A stretch of 64,000 bases of DNA from Taishania sp037189645 (GCA_037189645.1 JBBCIY010000012.1:11773-75772); one strand, 5' to 3'; shown: positions 53,065 through 63,591, counted from the stretch's first letter. Notes: generated by a model not told the origin, from the sequence alone. Numbers and translations: made by a program.

Positions 53065-54660
53065 TTATCTTTTCGGATTAGATGAACGTGATTCCTGGAT
53101 GGTCATAACTCCTCGTGCCGTTTCTTTTTTGATCCGGATCAGCTGACCTTCTTTATCGTATTCGTAGAACGTTGCATAGTTATTATCATCCAGTTCTGCT
53201 GTCAGCCAGAATGTCGAAGGGTCATAGACATACGACTTCATACCGGCATTAAACGGGTGAATACGGATATCGTCAAAATAAGCATCGGTTCCTTCATTCA
53301 TGAGCTTGATGTCCATTTCCTGTGCACCGGCCGGAATCGTAAATGAACCTACAATGCGCTGCCACCCTTCGACAATATCCCCCGAAGGGTAAAACTGAAC
53401 GGAAGAAGAGCTGCTCCCTGTAAAGTCCAGCTCCAGGTAAGTATTATCATATGTTTTCACCTGAGACGGATGCGTTTCCTTTACCCACGCGCTGACCCAG
53501 TAACGCTCTCCGGGTTCAGGGCGGAATGTATTACAGGATTCGCATAGAACCGAATCAGAAGTGCAAGGCCTTTGTACATTAATTGTATACGACACCGTAT
53601 CCGGACAGGTTTTACTTGACTGTCCAATCATCATTATCGTATTGTTTCCGGCAGGTAATGATGCAAATGTATGGACCAGATCATTATATTGCAAGCTTGT
53701 AGAAGATACTACCAGAGACCCATTTAAACGTAGTTCATATATGAAAGGGTCATGTTGAGTAGTCGGGCCGGAAGTTTTATACATCATTTCTCCTTTGTAT
53801 ATGACGCGAATGTCATTACCACATTCCAGGTTCCCCTCCAGTTCAAAATAAGGATCAGAAAACAGGACCGGTACAGAAAATGTTTCACATACAAATTCAG
53901 GCCCGCCAACTTTCGATAAGCATGTTGTTCCATTCGGAAGTAAAATTTCAGCTACGGCATTCCCTCGGTAATTACCAGGATACGGCCAGAAAAACAGGTA
54001 CTGATCTCCGTAAGATACATCATGAATGGTCTCCGGAATCCCTGCATAGGTATAATAAGGAAAATCAGAATGAAAGATTTCCCATGTAGCACCTACGATT
54101 GGAGAATTATCATCCGTATTGTTCAGTTGTACCTCAAGGAAGTTGTCCCGCGAAAAACAATATTGTCCATCGGCAATATAGCTTGATTCAACATGTGGAC
54201 AGTCCCTTTCAAATATTTCAATTGTATCTGTTTTTATAATTGTGGGACAGCCATTGGTATAAACCCGAAGTTCATATACATGAACTCCCGGATCTGTCAG
54301 CCAGGTTCTGTAAAAGCTGTAAAATTGCGACCAGGCCGGCGGGCCTCCAATATTACTTGGAGTACTGGCGACTAGATTCGGCGCAGGGTTTCCATCTACT
54401 AACAAATCAAAATTAGTAGCATTCATCCCATTGGGTAAAGTCAGGTACAGGTAGTAATTTTCATAGGCCATCACATGATCCGGGTTTTCTGCCATAATAT
54501 GGCATTTATCCCATGATGGAGGAACAATACTAATTTCAATTCCTACATCATTAAGTCCCGGGCATTGAGCATACAAACGATCTGTAATGAGTACTCCAAT
54601 ACACATGAACAGTAATGGAATTACCTTTTTAGAATTTATATTGCAACTATTATTCCTCAC
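53065..54660 (-). CDS. Secreted Rhs-associated protein with CBM-like domain and a YD tail
   Basis: The 531-residue product has a signal peptide ending near LYAQ. Residues 40-370 hold several Ig-like strand sets with paired Cys. Residues about 375-485 look like a carbohydrate-binding-type jelly roll (ERYWVSAWVKE, then GWQRIVGSFTIPAGAQ and AYFDDIRIHPF). The last 50 residues carry a YD-type repeat (ATFYEYDKEGQLIRIKKET). It overlaps the end of the upstream giant gene by 11 bp. It appears to be a short Rhs-like partner secreted together with the two giants. Confidence 0.65.
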   Translation of the reverse strand: MRNNSCNINSKKVIPLLFMCIGVLITDRLYAQCPGLNDVGIEISIVPPSWDKCHIMAENPDHVMAYENYYLYLTLPNGMNATNFDLLVDGNPAPNLVASTPSNIGGPPAWSQFYSFYRTWLTDPGVHVYELRVYTNGCPTIIKTDTIEIFERDCPHVESSYIADGQYCFSRDNFLEVQLNNTDDNSPIVGATWEIFHSDFPYYTYAGIPETIHDVSYGDQYLFFWPYPGNYRGNAVAEILLPNGTTCLSKVGGPEFVCETFSVPVLFSDPYFELEGNLECGNDIRVIYKGEMMYKTSGPTTQHDPFIYELRLNGSLVVSSTSLQYNDLVHTFASLPAGNNTIMMIGQSSKTCPDTVSYTINVQRPCTSDSVLCESCNTFRPEPGERYWVSAWVKETHPSQVKTYDNTYLELDFTGSSSSSVQFYPSGDIVEGWQRIVGSFTIPAGAQEMDIKLMNEGTDAYFDDIRIHPFNAGMKSYVYDPSTFWLTAELDDNNYATFYEYDKEGQLIRIKKETARGVMTIQESRSSNPKR

Positions 54661-57600
54661 AGCTTAATATTTTAGTTAATGTAACAATTGAATTCTGCCC
54701 TACCTTCAGACTGTATTTACCGGTATGCGCCTGTTCTATCGTCACGTTTTCCAGGGGCACTACATCCTTAAAGTTGAAGTGGGCATTGGTGGCACATCCG
54801 GAAAAATGGTAATCTTCAAACCCGTCGTAACCAACCTGGCGATAAGCTGTATTGGCCCCCACTGCCACCGGGAATTTATGATTGTAGCCATACTGGGCAG
54901 CAGAATACCTGTCGAGGGCATCTTTATTTTCCAGCTCAAACCCATATGGGCTGTATCGCGTTACTTCGGAAACAAAGGTCCAGTTGGTCATGTCTTTTAT
55001 CCAATGGCCTCCTGATGAAGTTTTATACATAGGGGAAAACTTGCTCAGGTAACCGTCCACACGTGGCGTTACTTCTGCATGGTAATCCCTTCCTGAAAGA
55101 TAGGTCCTGGATGATTTTGTTCTCCAGACTCCTTTCTCATTCCTGAAGTAAGGATTGTAAACCCCTTCCAGTGTATTGATACCACATTCACAGCCAACCG
55201 TCCAGTGGTCCGAATAATCGACAGCACCGGCGCTGATTACCTTCCAATGATTCCCGGACAAAGCGGTATTCAGGTAGGTAGGACTGATAGAATGCAAATC
55301 TGTACCATTTGCGGCTTTCAGTGGATTGTGTTTCAGTGTAACACTCATTATTCCGGCAGATTGCAGGTTACGGTGTCCTGAACGAAGAACGGAAAAGGAC
55401 GATCCGCTGGCCAGGCTGACAGTATTTCCCGCTTTATTTATCAGCTTAAAATTACTTCCCTGCAGATTGGTTACCCAATATACCTGGTTGTCCACGACCA
55501 GTTCATCTCCATTGATCAGGTAATTCGACGAAGATAAGCCCGTAGGGAGGTTTGCCATACTGTAAATTCCTCCTCCCAGCGCATTCAGCTTGCCTGTTAA
55601 ACCTAAATTCTGGGAAGCCTGCGCCATTCCCCTGTAATACCAGTGTGCAGGGTAATTCAACGTATAGTATTTGTCATTGAACTCATCAACTGTTTCTGTC
55701 ACCAGCACTTCGCCTGTTGAAGCATCCCATGCAAGATTTCTGGTGGTGACCCTGGCCCCTGCATCGTATGCAATGGTTTCTTTCAGGAGTCCAAATGTGT
55801 TAATCACCTTTGTGGTCGAAACAGAACGGAACCTGTCTTCCGTTTTTGAAAAATCGGGAAGAGGAACAGGAACGATCCCGGGGAAGATCCCGATAAAGAA
55901 AGTTGCCAGGTTCGCATTGATTCCCGCTACTTCGGAAACCGTCTTGTTCTCCCTGAAATCATTCACAATGTCCGTTTCCACTCCTATTGTCTTCACCTGG
56001 ATGGAGCCATTCAGATTAATGACTTTTACCTGGTTGTTCAGTTTGCCCTGGTTCATTCCCGTTGTAGAGCTGGCACTATATCCTGAGGGAGTAGTATAAT
56101 TGTCATAAATGTAATCAACTCCTGATATGGGAGCCTGCTGCTCCTCTGCATAGATCTGCTGGGACTTCTGTTTCCCGTTCATGTCATTCAGATGGACAAC
56201 ATATCCTTGTGAGCCAATGATATGCTTGCGGGTTTTCAGGTTCAGGATATTGGATAAGGCATTGCTTTTATCTTCGTCTAATTCCAGCTTTGTCTGGTCT
56301 ACAATTGTCGGATAATCCTTTGAAGTATAAAATTCCGTCACTACCTTCCCGGTCTTGTGTAATGACTTAACCCTGGCATTATTCAGTCCCGATGGTGCAG
56401 AACCGTACTGGACACTGGCTACAGAAACCCTCGAATAAGTCACCTGGGGGCTTGGAAAAAACGATTCCCCAAAAGGTGCTTCGACGTAATTTTCTTCGTC
56501 TGGTGCCAGCAAATGCTCTTCGGTAGAAAAAACAGGCTGAACGAACGGGTTCTCCTTGTTTCCTACCGGCTCATATGTTGCCACTCCGCTTGAAAATCCT
56601 GACTCCAGACGATAGTCGTATTGCTGACCGTAAGACATTGTTTCAGCCCCGGGTTCCATAGCAGCCCACATATCTGTCATTTTGATCTCCCTGACCCTGG
56701 CTCCTCCTCCCAGCTTTGTTCTGTCGCCATCCAATAACCGGACCCATGATTTGGCAGGGATGAACTTTCTGCAGATATTCCTGTCTTCAAGTGCTCCGTT
56801 CGGTCCTTTAAAAATTTCCACCAGGCTTGTCACACTGCTCAGCATATCTGCCACAATTGCTTCTACATCTTCTGAATCTCCATTCGGCTGATTACTATAT
56901 ACATGATTGCTCAGGTATTTTCTTCCAAAATGCCATCCGGCCTTGGAAACAGGATGGACATCCTGGTTGGATTGTACCCCTCCTTCCTTTTTAACCAGCT
57001 TAACCGGGAGAACCAGTATTTTCATGCCTGACTTCTGCACGATCTGCAAGTCACTGATGGATTGCTTGTCCAACTGAAAATAGCCAGTTACATAATCGTA
57101 CTTATCCGACCCCGGCGATGTACTGCTTGTTCCCCCCTGCATGGTCATATTCAGCAGGAAACGAAAATAAATCAGCTCTTTTTCCAGCCCTGAGAGATAT
57201 TTGGTATACACCTCCGAAGCATTGGAAGTAACAGGAGCATTGTCTTCCACCTGGACATACAGGTAGCGCATAGGAGTATTGGATGGTCCCGTCCGGAATA
57301 GTTCGGATGTAGTACCTGTTACGTCTGAATCACCGGGATTGGAAGTGTTGCCTGCTCCCCTGGCAAAAAACATCCGGTGGACTTCCTTATCCTGAACGTA
57401 TGAATAATCATCCGACTCATAGGTAATACTGATCTTTCCATTGGAAGGAAGAATAATATCTGTTAACAGCCATGCCGCTGCATTTGCATTCTGCAGCGTC
57501 TTGTTCTGATTGGTATATGGAAACTCAGGCGCTGTGAGGCTTGTAATGGAACAACTTCCTGTATTCGGAAGGTAATTCCCCCATGTATCATACCCCTTCA

Positions 57601-60145
57601 TGTTGTAATTGGGGTTCGGTCCATTATACTGAAACTCATATGGAGTATATTTACCCATTTTTGAGTTTCGGTATTCGAAATATACTTTTTTCAAAGTCAG
57701 TTTACCTCCTTCATTCGCGTGTCCATCATTATTGGGAATACCTTTACACAATTCATAACTGTAGTCAAAATATACAGTTTTTATAGGAATCGCGTTTGTG
57801 TTAACAGTTCCGTTTGTATTGTAATATTCTCCGACCGAATACAATTTTATGTTATCCAGCCGACGTGATTTTGAATTGGTAACCGTACCGGGATCTGAAC
57901 CTGCTTCAGAATCTACTCCGTAAGCATCACGTCTGTATGAAGTCTTAAAAACGGCAACATGCGTCTTGGTTTCAATTTTATCGATATAGAATTGCTCTTT
58001 CTCTCCATACAGGTAATTTCCCTGGTCATCTTTGGAATCCGTCTTTAACCCTTCATTATAATTGGCTTTGTTTCGCTGATAAGGAATTCTCCATTTGTAA
58101 ATAGCTTCTTCCTTTTTATAAACGAACTTCGTATAACTTCCAAAGTCATCCTGGGAAGGTCCGTTTCCTGTCAGGTCCTGGTAATCTGTCGATAAAATCG
58201 AGGTCAATAAATGGGTATGGACATAAGCAGGGGTTGTTATCCGGTTAAAATACTTATCATTCGGAAGGGCACTCGGGCTGTTTAACGCAGACGGCACATA
58301 GGTGACCAGACCTGTATTACAGTCAACCGATCCGTCAACAGCGAAGGTCGCTTCTTTCTTTACGGTATTATAAGCAGGAAGCCCGTAGATATACCTGGCA
58401 CCGTCATTCCTGATGACCTGCACTTCTCCCGTATGGTGGTTTTTCGCAGCAGCATTCATATCCAAGCCTGGCTCTCCGTATGCGATAGGACCGTACCCCA
58501 CACCATTATTTATCTGTCCAACAGTAAGATTATTGATCGCCTGGTTTCTCAATTGTCTCTTCGAACGCTTGATCGGGCTTCCAACCGCCACGCCGCTTTC
58601 AGCCCCGGACCATGTCACTTTTCTGCGAAATTCGTTCTTTGCCTTTCTGTCAAATTCTCCTCCCGTATACGAGACCCTCACTGCATTGTAAGCACCAATG
58701 CTGTTAAACATACCAAAATCCTTGTCAACACTCAGGTCACCCACATTCTTGTAGTGAACTTTTTCATAATTAGGATTGTAGTCGTAATTCTCCTTTAAAT
58801 AGCTCAGGATGTAATTATCCGTTTCCCATAAGCCTGAACGACTGTCCACAGTTATGTTCTCAAAGTCTACTCCCAGGTGGAACGCATTTCCTGTTCCGAT
58901 CTCCACTCCCAGTGAATTAGAAGTAGAGCCATCCTGAACTTCTGCATCGAACACATATCCGACCTGATTCCTGTAAGGTCTGTACGTTCCTGAAACCCCT
59001 TGCCCTTGTATAGAATAGATGTCATAGGTATAATTGGTAACCGGCAGGTTGGTAGAATTCACGCTGAAATTCCCATCTTTTTCCCTGTTAAAATCAACAA
59101 TGGCTTTCTTCCCGGCCATATCGGTGTTGGCGTAGCCGTAAGCATTCAAGGTTTTCGATTTTTCAGAAGGGTCTACTTCCATGACCGTTCCAAAAGCAGT
59201 GATCTGCCCCTGTCCTTCTCCCCCGAATACTTCCGCACCAAGCGCTGCATTTACTGTAAAGCTTTTCGTTCTCATCCCTATACGCTTAGAGGGTGTATAC
59301 GTCTGGTCCACATAGCTAATGGTGGAACCGATTGAAGGACCTCCATACTTTCCGGTACCTTCCATTTGCTTATTTACTTTTATGGTTGCTTCCGTTCTTC
59401 TGCTCGCACTTAATGTCATCGCTGATAATCCCTGACGCGTATTATAAGCCAAACCGACAGAGCCGGTCGTTTTCACATCCCTTCCTTCTTTGGTTTTAGA
59501 GCGTGAATGAAGCGAAAGATTGGGAGCAACGGTCAATCCGTCAGGACCAGATTCCACATTCATCCCCACGGAGGCAATCTTTCCAAGTTCAAGTGAAATA
59601 CCAATGCTGGGTTTTATTGAAAATCCCGAATAGTTGTTATAAATGGCTGAAACTCCCATCGACATACTAAATGTCTCATTTTCTGGAGGAAGTTCACTTA
59701 AAAGATTAACCCCTGTCAAATTAGGTGAAAAACGGAACGTTGCACCTACCGTCACGTTTTTCTTCAGATAATTTTCATACGTGATCCCATCTCCATTGAA
59801 ATCGTCCGGAATTCCCCTGACATTCCTAACGATCTGCCCCACAGATAAATTCCACCCCAATCCGACCCACGAAGCTTCATCATCCATGCCAACGCTTCCG
59901 GCATAAGCAAGATTGACAGGATAACCTCCCACATCCATAAGAGGGATGTTATAATTCATGTCTCCGCTGGAAAGATCAACCATTTCTGAAACCCCTACCG
60001 GAGTAAAAGAAGAAAACTCGGGCTGAGAAGGCCCTCCGGTCAATGCATATGCCTGCATCGGAGCTATAACTTCGAAAAATATCGTAAGGGCAACTGTTAC
60101 AGATGTAATTCTAAAAGCTTTACTTTTCCTGATCTTTAGTATCAT
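54650..60145 (-). CDS. Giant exported Rhs-associated protein (SpvB/TcB-like start)
   Basis: The 1831-residue protein begins with an exported N-terminus (residues 1-35) and continues PEFSSFTPVGVSEMVDLSSG and YNIPLMDVGGYPVNLAYAGS, a pattern found at the start of large Bacteroidota proteins next to Rhs genes. GLGWNLSVGQIVRNVRGIPD recalls the opening strands of SpvB/TcB-type shell proteins. The rest is beta-rich with many Tyr/Asn. It has no toxin tip and no Rhs core motif. It could form a shell, receptor-binding part or surface scaffold for the 3043-residue Rhs protein. Functional role is inferred from family resemblance and operon position. Confidence 0.65.
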   Translation of the reverse strand: MILKIRKSKAFRITSVTVALTIFFEVIAPMQAYALTGGPSQPEFSSFTPVGVSEMVDLSSGDMNYNIPLMDVGGYPVNLAYAGSVGMDDEASWVGLGWNLSVGQIVRNVRGIPDDFNGDGITYENYLKKNVTVGATFRFSPNLTGVNLLSELPPENETFSMSMGVSAIYNNYSGFSIKPSIGISLELGKIASVGMNVESGPDGLTVAPNLSLHSRSKTKEGRDVKTTGSVGLAYNTRQGLSAMTLSASRRTEATIKVNKQMEGTGKYGGPSIGSTISYVDQTYTPSKRIGMRTKSFTVNAALGAEVFGGEGQGQITAFGTVMEVDPSEKSKTLNAYGYANTDMAGKKAIVDFNREKDGNFSVNSTNLPVTNYTYDIYSIQGQGVSGTYRPYRNQVGYVFDAEVQDGSTSNSLGVEIGTGNAFHLGVDFENITVDSRSGLWETDNYILSYLKENYDYNPNYEKVHYKNVGDLSVDKDFGMFNSIGAYNAVRVSYTGGEFDRKAKNEFRRKVTWSGAESGVAVGSPIKRSKRQLRNQAINNLTVGQINNGVGYGPIAYGEPGLDMNAAAKNHHTGEVQVIRNDGARYIYGLPAYNTVKKEATFAVDGSVDCNTGLVTYVPSALNSPSALPNDKYFNRITTPAYVHTHLLTSILSTDYQDLTGNGPSQDDFGSYTKFVYKKEEAIYKWRIPYQRNKANYNEGLKTDSKDDQGNYLYGEKEQFYIDKIETKTHVAVFKTSYRRDAYGVDSEAGSDPGTVTNSKSRRLDNIKLYSVGEYYNTNGTVNTNAIPIKTVYFDYSYELCKGIPNNDGHANEGGKLTLKKVYFEYRNSKMGKYTPYEFQYNGPNPNYNMKGYDTWGNYLPNTGSCSITSLTAPEFPYTNQNKTLQNANAAAWLLTDIILPSNGKISITYESDDYSYVQDKEVHRMFFARGAGNTSNPGDSDVTGTTSELFRTGPSNTPMRYLYVQVEDNAPVTSNASEVYTKYLSGLEKELIYFRFLLNMTMQGGTSSTSPGSDKYDYVTGYFQLDKQSISDLQIVQKSGMKILVLPVKLVKKEGGVQSNQDVHPVSKAGWHFGRKYLSNHVYSNQPNGDSEDVEAIVADMLSSVTSLVEIFKGPNGALEDRNICRKFIPAKSWVRLLDGDRTKLGGGARVREIKMTDMWAAMEPGAETMSYGQQYDYRLESGFSSGVATYEPVGNKENPFVQPVFSTEEHLLAPDEENYVEAPFGESFFPSPQVTYSRVSVASVQYGSAPSGLNNARVKSLHKTGKVVTEFYTSKDYPTIVDQTKLELDEDKSNALSNILNLKTRKHIIGSQGYVVHLNDMNGKQKSQQIYAEEQQAPISGVDYIYDNYTTPSGYSASSTTGMNQGKLNNQVKVINLNGSIQVKTIGVETDIVNDFRENKTVSEVAGINANLATFFIGIFPGIVPVPLPDFSKTEDRFRSVSTTKVINTFGLLKETIAYDAGARVTTRNLAWDASTGEVLVTETVDEFNDKYYTLNYPAHWYYRGMAQASQNLGLTGKLNALGGGIYSMANLPTGLSSSNYLINGDELVVDNQVYWVTNLQGSNFKLINKAGNTVSLASGSSFSVLRSGHRNLQSAGIMSVTLKHNPLKAANGTDLHSISPTYLNTALSGNHWKVISAGAVDYSDHWTVGCECGINTLEGVYNPYFRNEKGVWRTKSSRTYLSGRDYHAEVTPRVDGYLSKFSPMYKTSSGGHWIKDMTNWTFVSEVTRYSPYGFELENKDALDRYSAAQYGYNHKFPVAVGANTAYRQVGYDGFEDYHFSGCATNAHFNFKDVVPLENVTIEQAHTGKYSLKVGQNSIVTLTKILSCEE

Positions 60146-60738
60146 AAAGTATTTATTTTTAATTTATTTGTCCGGATAAGTCCTGCAGAAAATAACTTAT
60201 CATTGTATTGTATCCTGAACTCCTTTTCCGGGTCGATACTGTCGAAGAACAACAGTATGCTGATTTTTTCCTGTGACATGGTACCAATAGATTCCGGCTG
60301 TGTTCCTGCAGGAAACAAGACTTCTTCTTCCTGAAGAATCGTAAAATCGGACAGAATTCCATGCTGCAAATAGCTGCTTAGCTCCTCTTCTGATTCTGAA
60401 AAGAAAAAGCGCTTATTTTCTTTGATGCGTTTATGAGCTGCTGTATCTGATATAGTAAGCACAACAATCGCTTCTCTTTCCAGTTCCTTTAGATCTACAG
60501 GATTAACTTTTCTTCCTGCTCTGTTTAAAAAAGCAACCGCGCTTAAACACTTAAACTCAAACCGGATACCACCTATAACTTCAGAATCGGTTAACGCTGT
60601 ATGATCCACATCCTGCTTTTGTCCAACAGTCTCCATACTGTCATCAGAAGAAGCGTCCCTTGTTGATTTCTGACTTGTTTTTCCAGCACAGGAAGCTACA
60701 AGAAAAAAGCATATGAGCAGGTATATGATATACTTCAT
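60142..60738 (-). CDS. Lipoprotein in the Rhs operon
   Basis: A 198-residue lipoprotein (signal MKYIIYLLICFFLVASC, lipobox Cys at 17) with a Ser/Asp/Thr-rich linker and a compact alpha/beta domain from about 50. No domain is recognised. Its start overlaps the stop of the Skp-like gene by four bases (ATGA) and its stop overlaps the start of the 1831-residue gene by four bases, so it is translated as part of one chain. A role in export or anchoring of the giants is plausible. Confidence 0.65.
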   Translation of the reverse strand: MKYIIYLLICFFLVASCAGKTSQKSTRDASSDDSMETVGQKQDVDHTALTDSEVIGGIRFEFKCLSAVAFLNRAGRKVNPVDLKELEREAIVVLTISDTAAHKRIKENKRFFFSESEEELSSYLQHGILSDFTILQEEEVLFPAGTQPESIGTMSQEKISILLFFDSIDPEKEFRIQYNDKLFSAGLIRTNKLKINTL

Positions 60739-61211
60739 TTCTTATCAAATTCGGAATTAACAAACTGTAATAATTCCTCCGTTACATCCGTTCCCTTGTC
60801 AACATAGACAACTCCACCATTATTTCCTGACAGGATCATACTATATCCTTTTTTCCTGGCATATTTCTCTATATATCCGTCCAGGCGTTCCGTAACAGAT
60901 GCTGTGTAATTTCTTGAAAGCTTTTCAAATTTGTCGTTAAACAGCTGTTCTGCAATGTAGTAATCTTTACGCAACCGGTAAATTTCCATTGAATCAGCTG
61001 TATGCTCCATGATCGTCTGGATAGAATCCACCAGCATTGCCTCGGCTTTAAGGTCTCGTTCCAGGATTTTATCGTATTCTGTTTTCATCTTGAATCCCTC
61101 AAATAACTCCACTGAATTCACATAAACCACGTCACTTGTCTTCGGCTGGGAACAAGAAGCAATCACTATGACCACAAAAGCTCCCAAGGTAAATTTCCAA
61201 TGATTCCTCAT
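60735..61211 (-). CDS. Skp/OmpH-like periplasmic chaperone, lipoprotein form
   Basis: The 158 residues show a lipobox (VVIVIASC), then the OmpH/Skp order: a first strand (VVYVNSVELFEGFKM), two long charged helices (residues 45-115) and the closing YARKKGYSMILSGNNGGVVY and DVTEELLQFVN. Skp holds unfolded outer-membrane or secreted proteins in the periplasm. It starts one base after the DNRLRE gene. A private, lipid-anchored Skp-like chaperone inside an Rhs operon is unusual and suggests a role in exporting the giant neighbours. Confidence 0.8.
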   Translation of the reverse strand: MRNHWKFTLGAFVVIVIASCSQPKTSDVVYVNSVELFEGFKMKTEYDKILERDLKAEAMLVDSIQTIMEHTADSMEIYRLRKDYYIAEQLFNDKFEKLSRNYTASVTERLDGYIEKYARKKGYSMILSGNNGGVVYVDKGTDVTEELLQFVNSEFDKK

Positions 61212-62960
61212 TTATTGTTCTACTTTAAATCTCAAATAAAATTTTTCACGTTTGTTATTGGTGACTTCCAATACATAAGCTCCTTCCTGAAGTGTCGATG
61301 TATCCAATGTATAACGGTTATCTCCGTATTTGATTTCTGTTAATGGCTGAATATTCTGGTCTAATACAGGTGTGATCGGATCATTATCTCTGTAAACCTT
61401 GTAATTAAGACTCTGATCAGGGGTATCGTATTCTTCATCATAGTAAAAATAAAGATGCCCTAAATACGGTTTGTAGCGCACTCCCCTCAATGTTTTTTCC
61501 ATCCTGGCGAAGATCTGATCACAATAATGAGGAGCGACAGGATTGGAAATCGAAACTTTGAAATTGATCTTTGGGCGATTGGCAGCCACCGCATCTGAAG
61601 AATGATAAACTTGTAGTGCTATATCATTTACATAGCTTTGAAGTTCCATCAGAAAACCATAGTTGTGTATATTATTTTCCTGCCAATAGTGAAAAAAATT
61701 GCTCATTTCAATGCTCTTTGACACAACATATGTGATATTGCTCAGCATTACATCATTTGAAGCTGGAGGAGCATTTGAGGCGGTCACTATGTTTTCCTGC
61801 CAATCACTTGTTAATCTTTTCATTGAAAAAGGTATTTCATATTCGCTATTTATCCCTTTTATTTGCAATATAGCCTCACTTAATCCTAAATTATCATCAA
61901 TCCATAACCTGAACCGAACAAGTGTTTTCCGGATATCTACATTATAAGCATTAAATGCAGCCCAAGAAACAGCATTACCATAGTTATTAGAGGTATTAAT
62001 ATTATCAAATACTACGGTTGCATCATCAATAAAATCAGGTCCGGGGTTAAATTCTATTTCCCTTTCCACGCAATTTTCTCCGACCAGGAAAGCATAATAA
62101 AACGGTTCTGCACCCGCTATTGAGCTGGTTACTCTCAACCCATACCATCCGTAAGGAACATTTGTCAGGTTCAGGGTATTTTTCCCGATCATCGTTCCAT
62201 TCTTATTATACCATTGGTAAGTATACGTTCCTCCCGGCCCGTTTGACAGGACAGGGCTGACAGAACCATCACCTGCCTCGAAAGCGCTCTCATGATTGAT
62301 CACCACATCCGTAACGGACATCGGGATGTAATAGGAAATTTCCAGCTTGGGATGGGAAGCAGAAACGGAATAATGATCTGAATAATAATGTCTGTTTACA
62401 ATCGTTGTACCTGACTCTACACTACCTCTCAAAACCCATCCATTGTTTGTATGGACTCCCGATACCATCTTCTGGATATGGTTCTTCACATCAACTGTTA
62501 AAATACTTGTAGTTGGAGCAGTAATACTAATTTCGTCATTAGTCTGATAAGTAGGTTGGTTACTCCAAGTTGCTGTACTCTCTTCCCATGAGTTTTCAGC
62601 TCTTGCAAAAATAATTTGCATCGGGTTTAAACCTCCGGATCGGGTTAATGTCAGAGTAGCCGAAGTAATAACGGCATTGGGATCAATACCATTCAGATTA
62701 AACTGAAGCAACGACCTATAATTAAAATTAATTGAGGGGCCTCCGAAGACAAATATACTTTCCCTTCCCACAAAAAAGGTATTACTTGTACCACCCATAG
62801 GAGTAGTAGGAGTATTACTGGAAACATATGTCACTTTATTCGAATAAATTGTTGTTGTCGTAATCTGCCCATGCAATATTCCCAACTCAGTGACCAGCGC
62901 TATAAAAACTAACCATCCGGATTTCTTTCCAAACCCAAACATACCAATTGGATTACGCAT
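61212..62960 (-). CDS. DNRLRE-domain secreted protein with T9SS-like C-terminus
   Basis: The 582-residue protein has a signal peptide (GWLVFIALVTELGILHGQ). Residues about 35-215 form a DNRLRE domain (LLQFNLNGIDPNAVITSATL, SWEESTATWSNQP, VDVKNHIQ, GWVLRG) and residues about 290-470 a second, more divergent copy. The last 90 residues, ending LDTSTLQEGAYVLEVTNNKR and a FYLRFKV strand, resemble a type IX sorting domain. It would then be anchored to or released from the surface. It begins 4 bp after the first gene of the operon and is followed directly by the Skp-like gene. DNRLRE domains occur in surface proteins next to Rhs genes. Confidence 0.75.
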   Translation of the reverse strand: MRNPIGMFGFGKKSGWLVFIALVTELGILHGQITTTTIYSNKVTYVSSNTPTTPMGGTSNTFFVGRESIFVFGGPSINFNYRSLLQFNLNGIDPNAVITSATLTLTRSGGLNPMQIIFARAENSWEESTATWSNQPTYQTNDEISITAPTTSILTVDVKNHIQKMVSGVHTNNGWVLRGSVESGTTIVNRHYYSDHYSVSASHPKLEISYYIPMSVTDVVINHESAFEAGDGSVSPVLSNGPGGTYTYQWYNKNGTMIGKNTLNLTNVPYGWYGLRVTSSIAGAEPFYYAFLVGENCVEREIEFNPGPDFIDDATVVFDNINTSNNYGNAVSWAAFNAYNVDIRKTLVRFRLWIDDNLGLSEAILQIKGINSEYEIPFSMKRLTSDWQENIVTASNAPPASNDVMLSNITYVVSKSIEMSNFFHYWQENNIHNYGFLMELQSYVNDIALQVYHSSDAVAANRPKINFKVSISNPVAPHYCDQIFARMEKTLRGVRYKPYLGHLYFYYDEEYDTPDQSLNYKVYRDNDPITPVLDQNIQPLTEIKYGDNRYTLDTSTLQEGAYVLEVTNNKREKFYLRFKVEQ

Positions 62961-62963
62961 AAA

Positions 62964-63365
62964 TTAATGTATTAATGTGAATTCAGGTTCAAGGATGTGA
63001 TTGCCCTGATAATCTCTGATAATAAATCGCACTTTATAGGATCGTTGTTCTTCAATATTATACCCCGGAATACGAATCACATTATTGGTTATCAGGTTTT
63101 CATGGATAATTTGCTGCTTGGTCTTTTTAACAATATAAACAGTATAACCGGTGCTGATTTCAGTAAATTCAACAACGATTTCTCCAAAAAAATCAAAGTC
63201 ATTGACCCATGTCTCTGTACGGATGATCTTAACGGAAACGGGATCTCCTTCCTCTGGTTGTACATTTACCATTTCAAAATGCGCGGTTACGGAAATACTG
63301 TCAAGCTGGCAAAAAACGGGAAAATAGCTAAGAAGAAATAAAAACAGGAACAGTAGTTGCTTCAT
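62964..63365 (-). CDS. Small secreted protein heading the Rhs operon
   Basis: A 133-residue protein with a signal peptide (MKQLLFLFLFLLSYFPVFCQ). The mature 113 residues are strand-rich (ISVTAHFEMVNVQPEEGDPV, VVEFTEISTGYTVYIVKK, YKVRFIIRDYQGNHILEPEF), suggesting a single Ig-like or jelly-roll domain. No family is recognised. It is the first gene of the chain, 3 bp before the DNRLRE gene. Confidence 0.65.
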   Translation of the reverse strand: MKQLLFLFLFLLSYFPVFCQLDSISVTAHFEMVNVQPEEGDPVSVKIIRTETWVNDFDFFGEIVVEFTEISTGYTVYIVKKTKQQIIHENLITNNVIRIPGYNIEEQRSYKVRFIIRDYQGNHILEPEFTLIH

Positions 63366-63591
63366 AAATAATAATTGTAGTAAGAATTGGAATGTTTAAC
63401 TAATAATATGATGATAATTTTGTTAAAAACTGTCGCGAATGTATATGTTTTATTGTGATTTTCCAAATACAAAAAGAAAAATGTGTCACATGAATAATTT
63501 GGAATCATAAGATTAATAGCCCAATAAGTAATATTTATTCTCCTTGAAAACATACTGAACAGGTATAACAGGAAAAGCAGAAAGCAAGCCT
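63366..63591 (-). promoter_or_regulatory. Probable promoter region of the Rhs operon
   Basis: A 226-bp AT-rich gap between the response regulator gene and the first gene of the Rhs operon, both on the minus strand. It must hold the operon's promoter unless transcription reads through. I see no copy of the 20-bp-spaced eCIS repeat here and no confident Bacteroidota promoter match. Confidence 0.4.
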
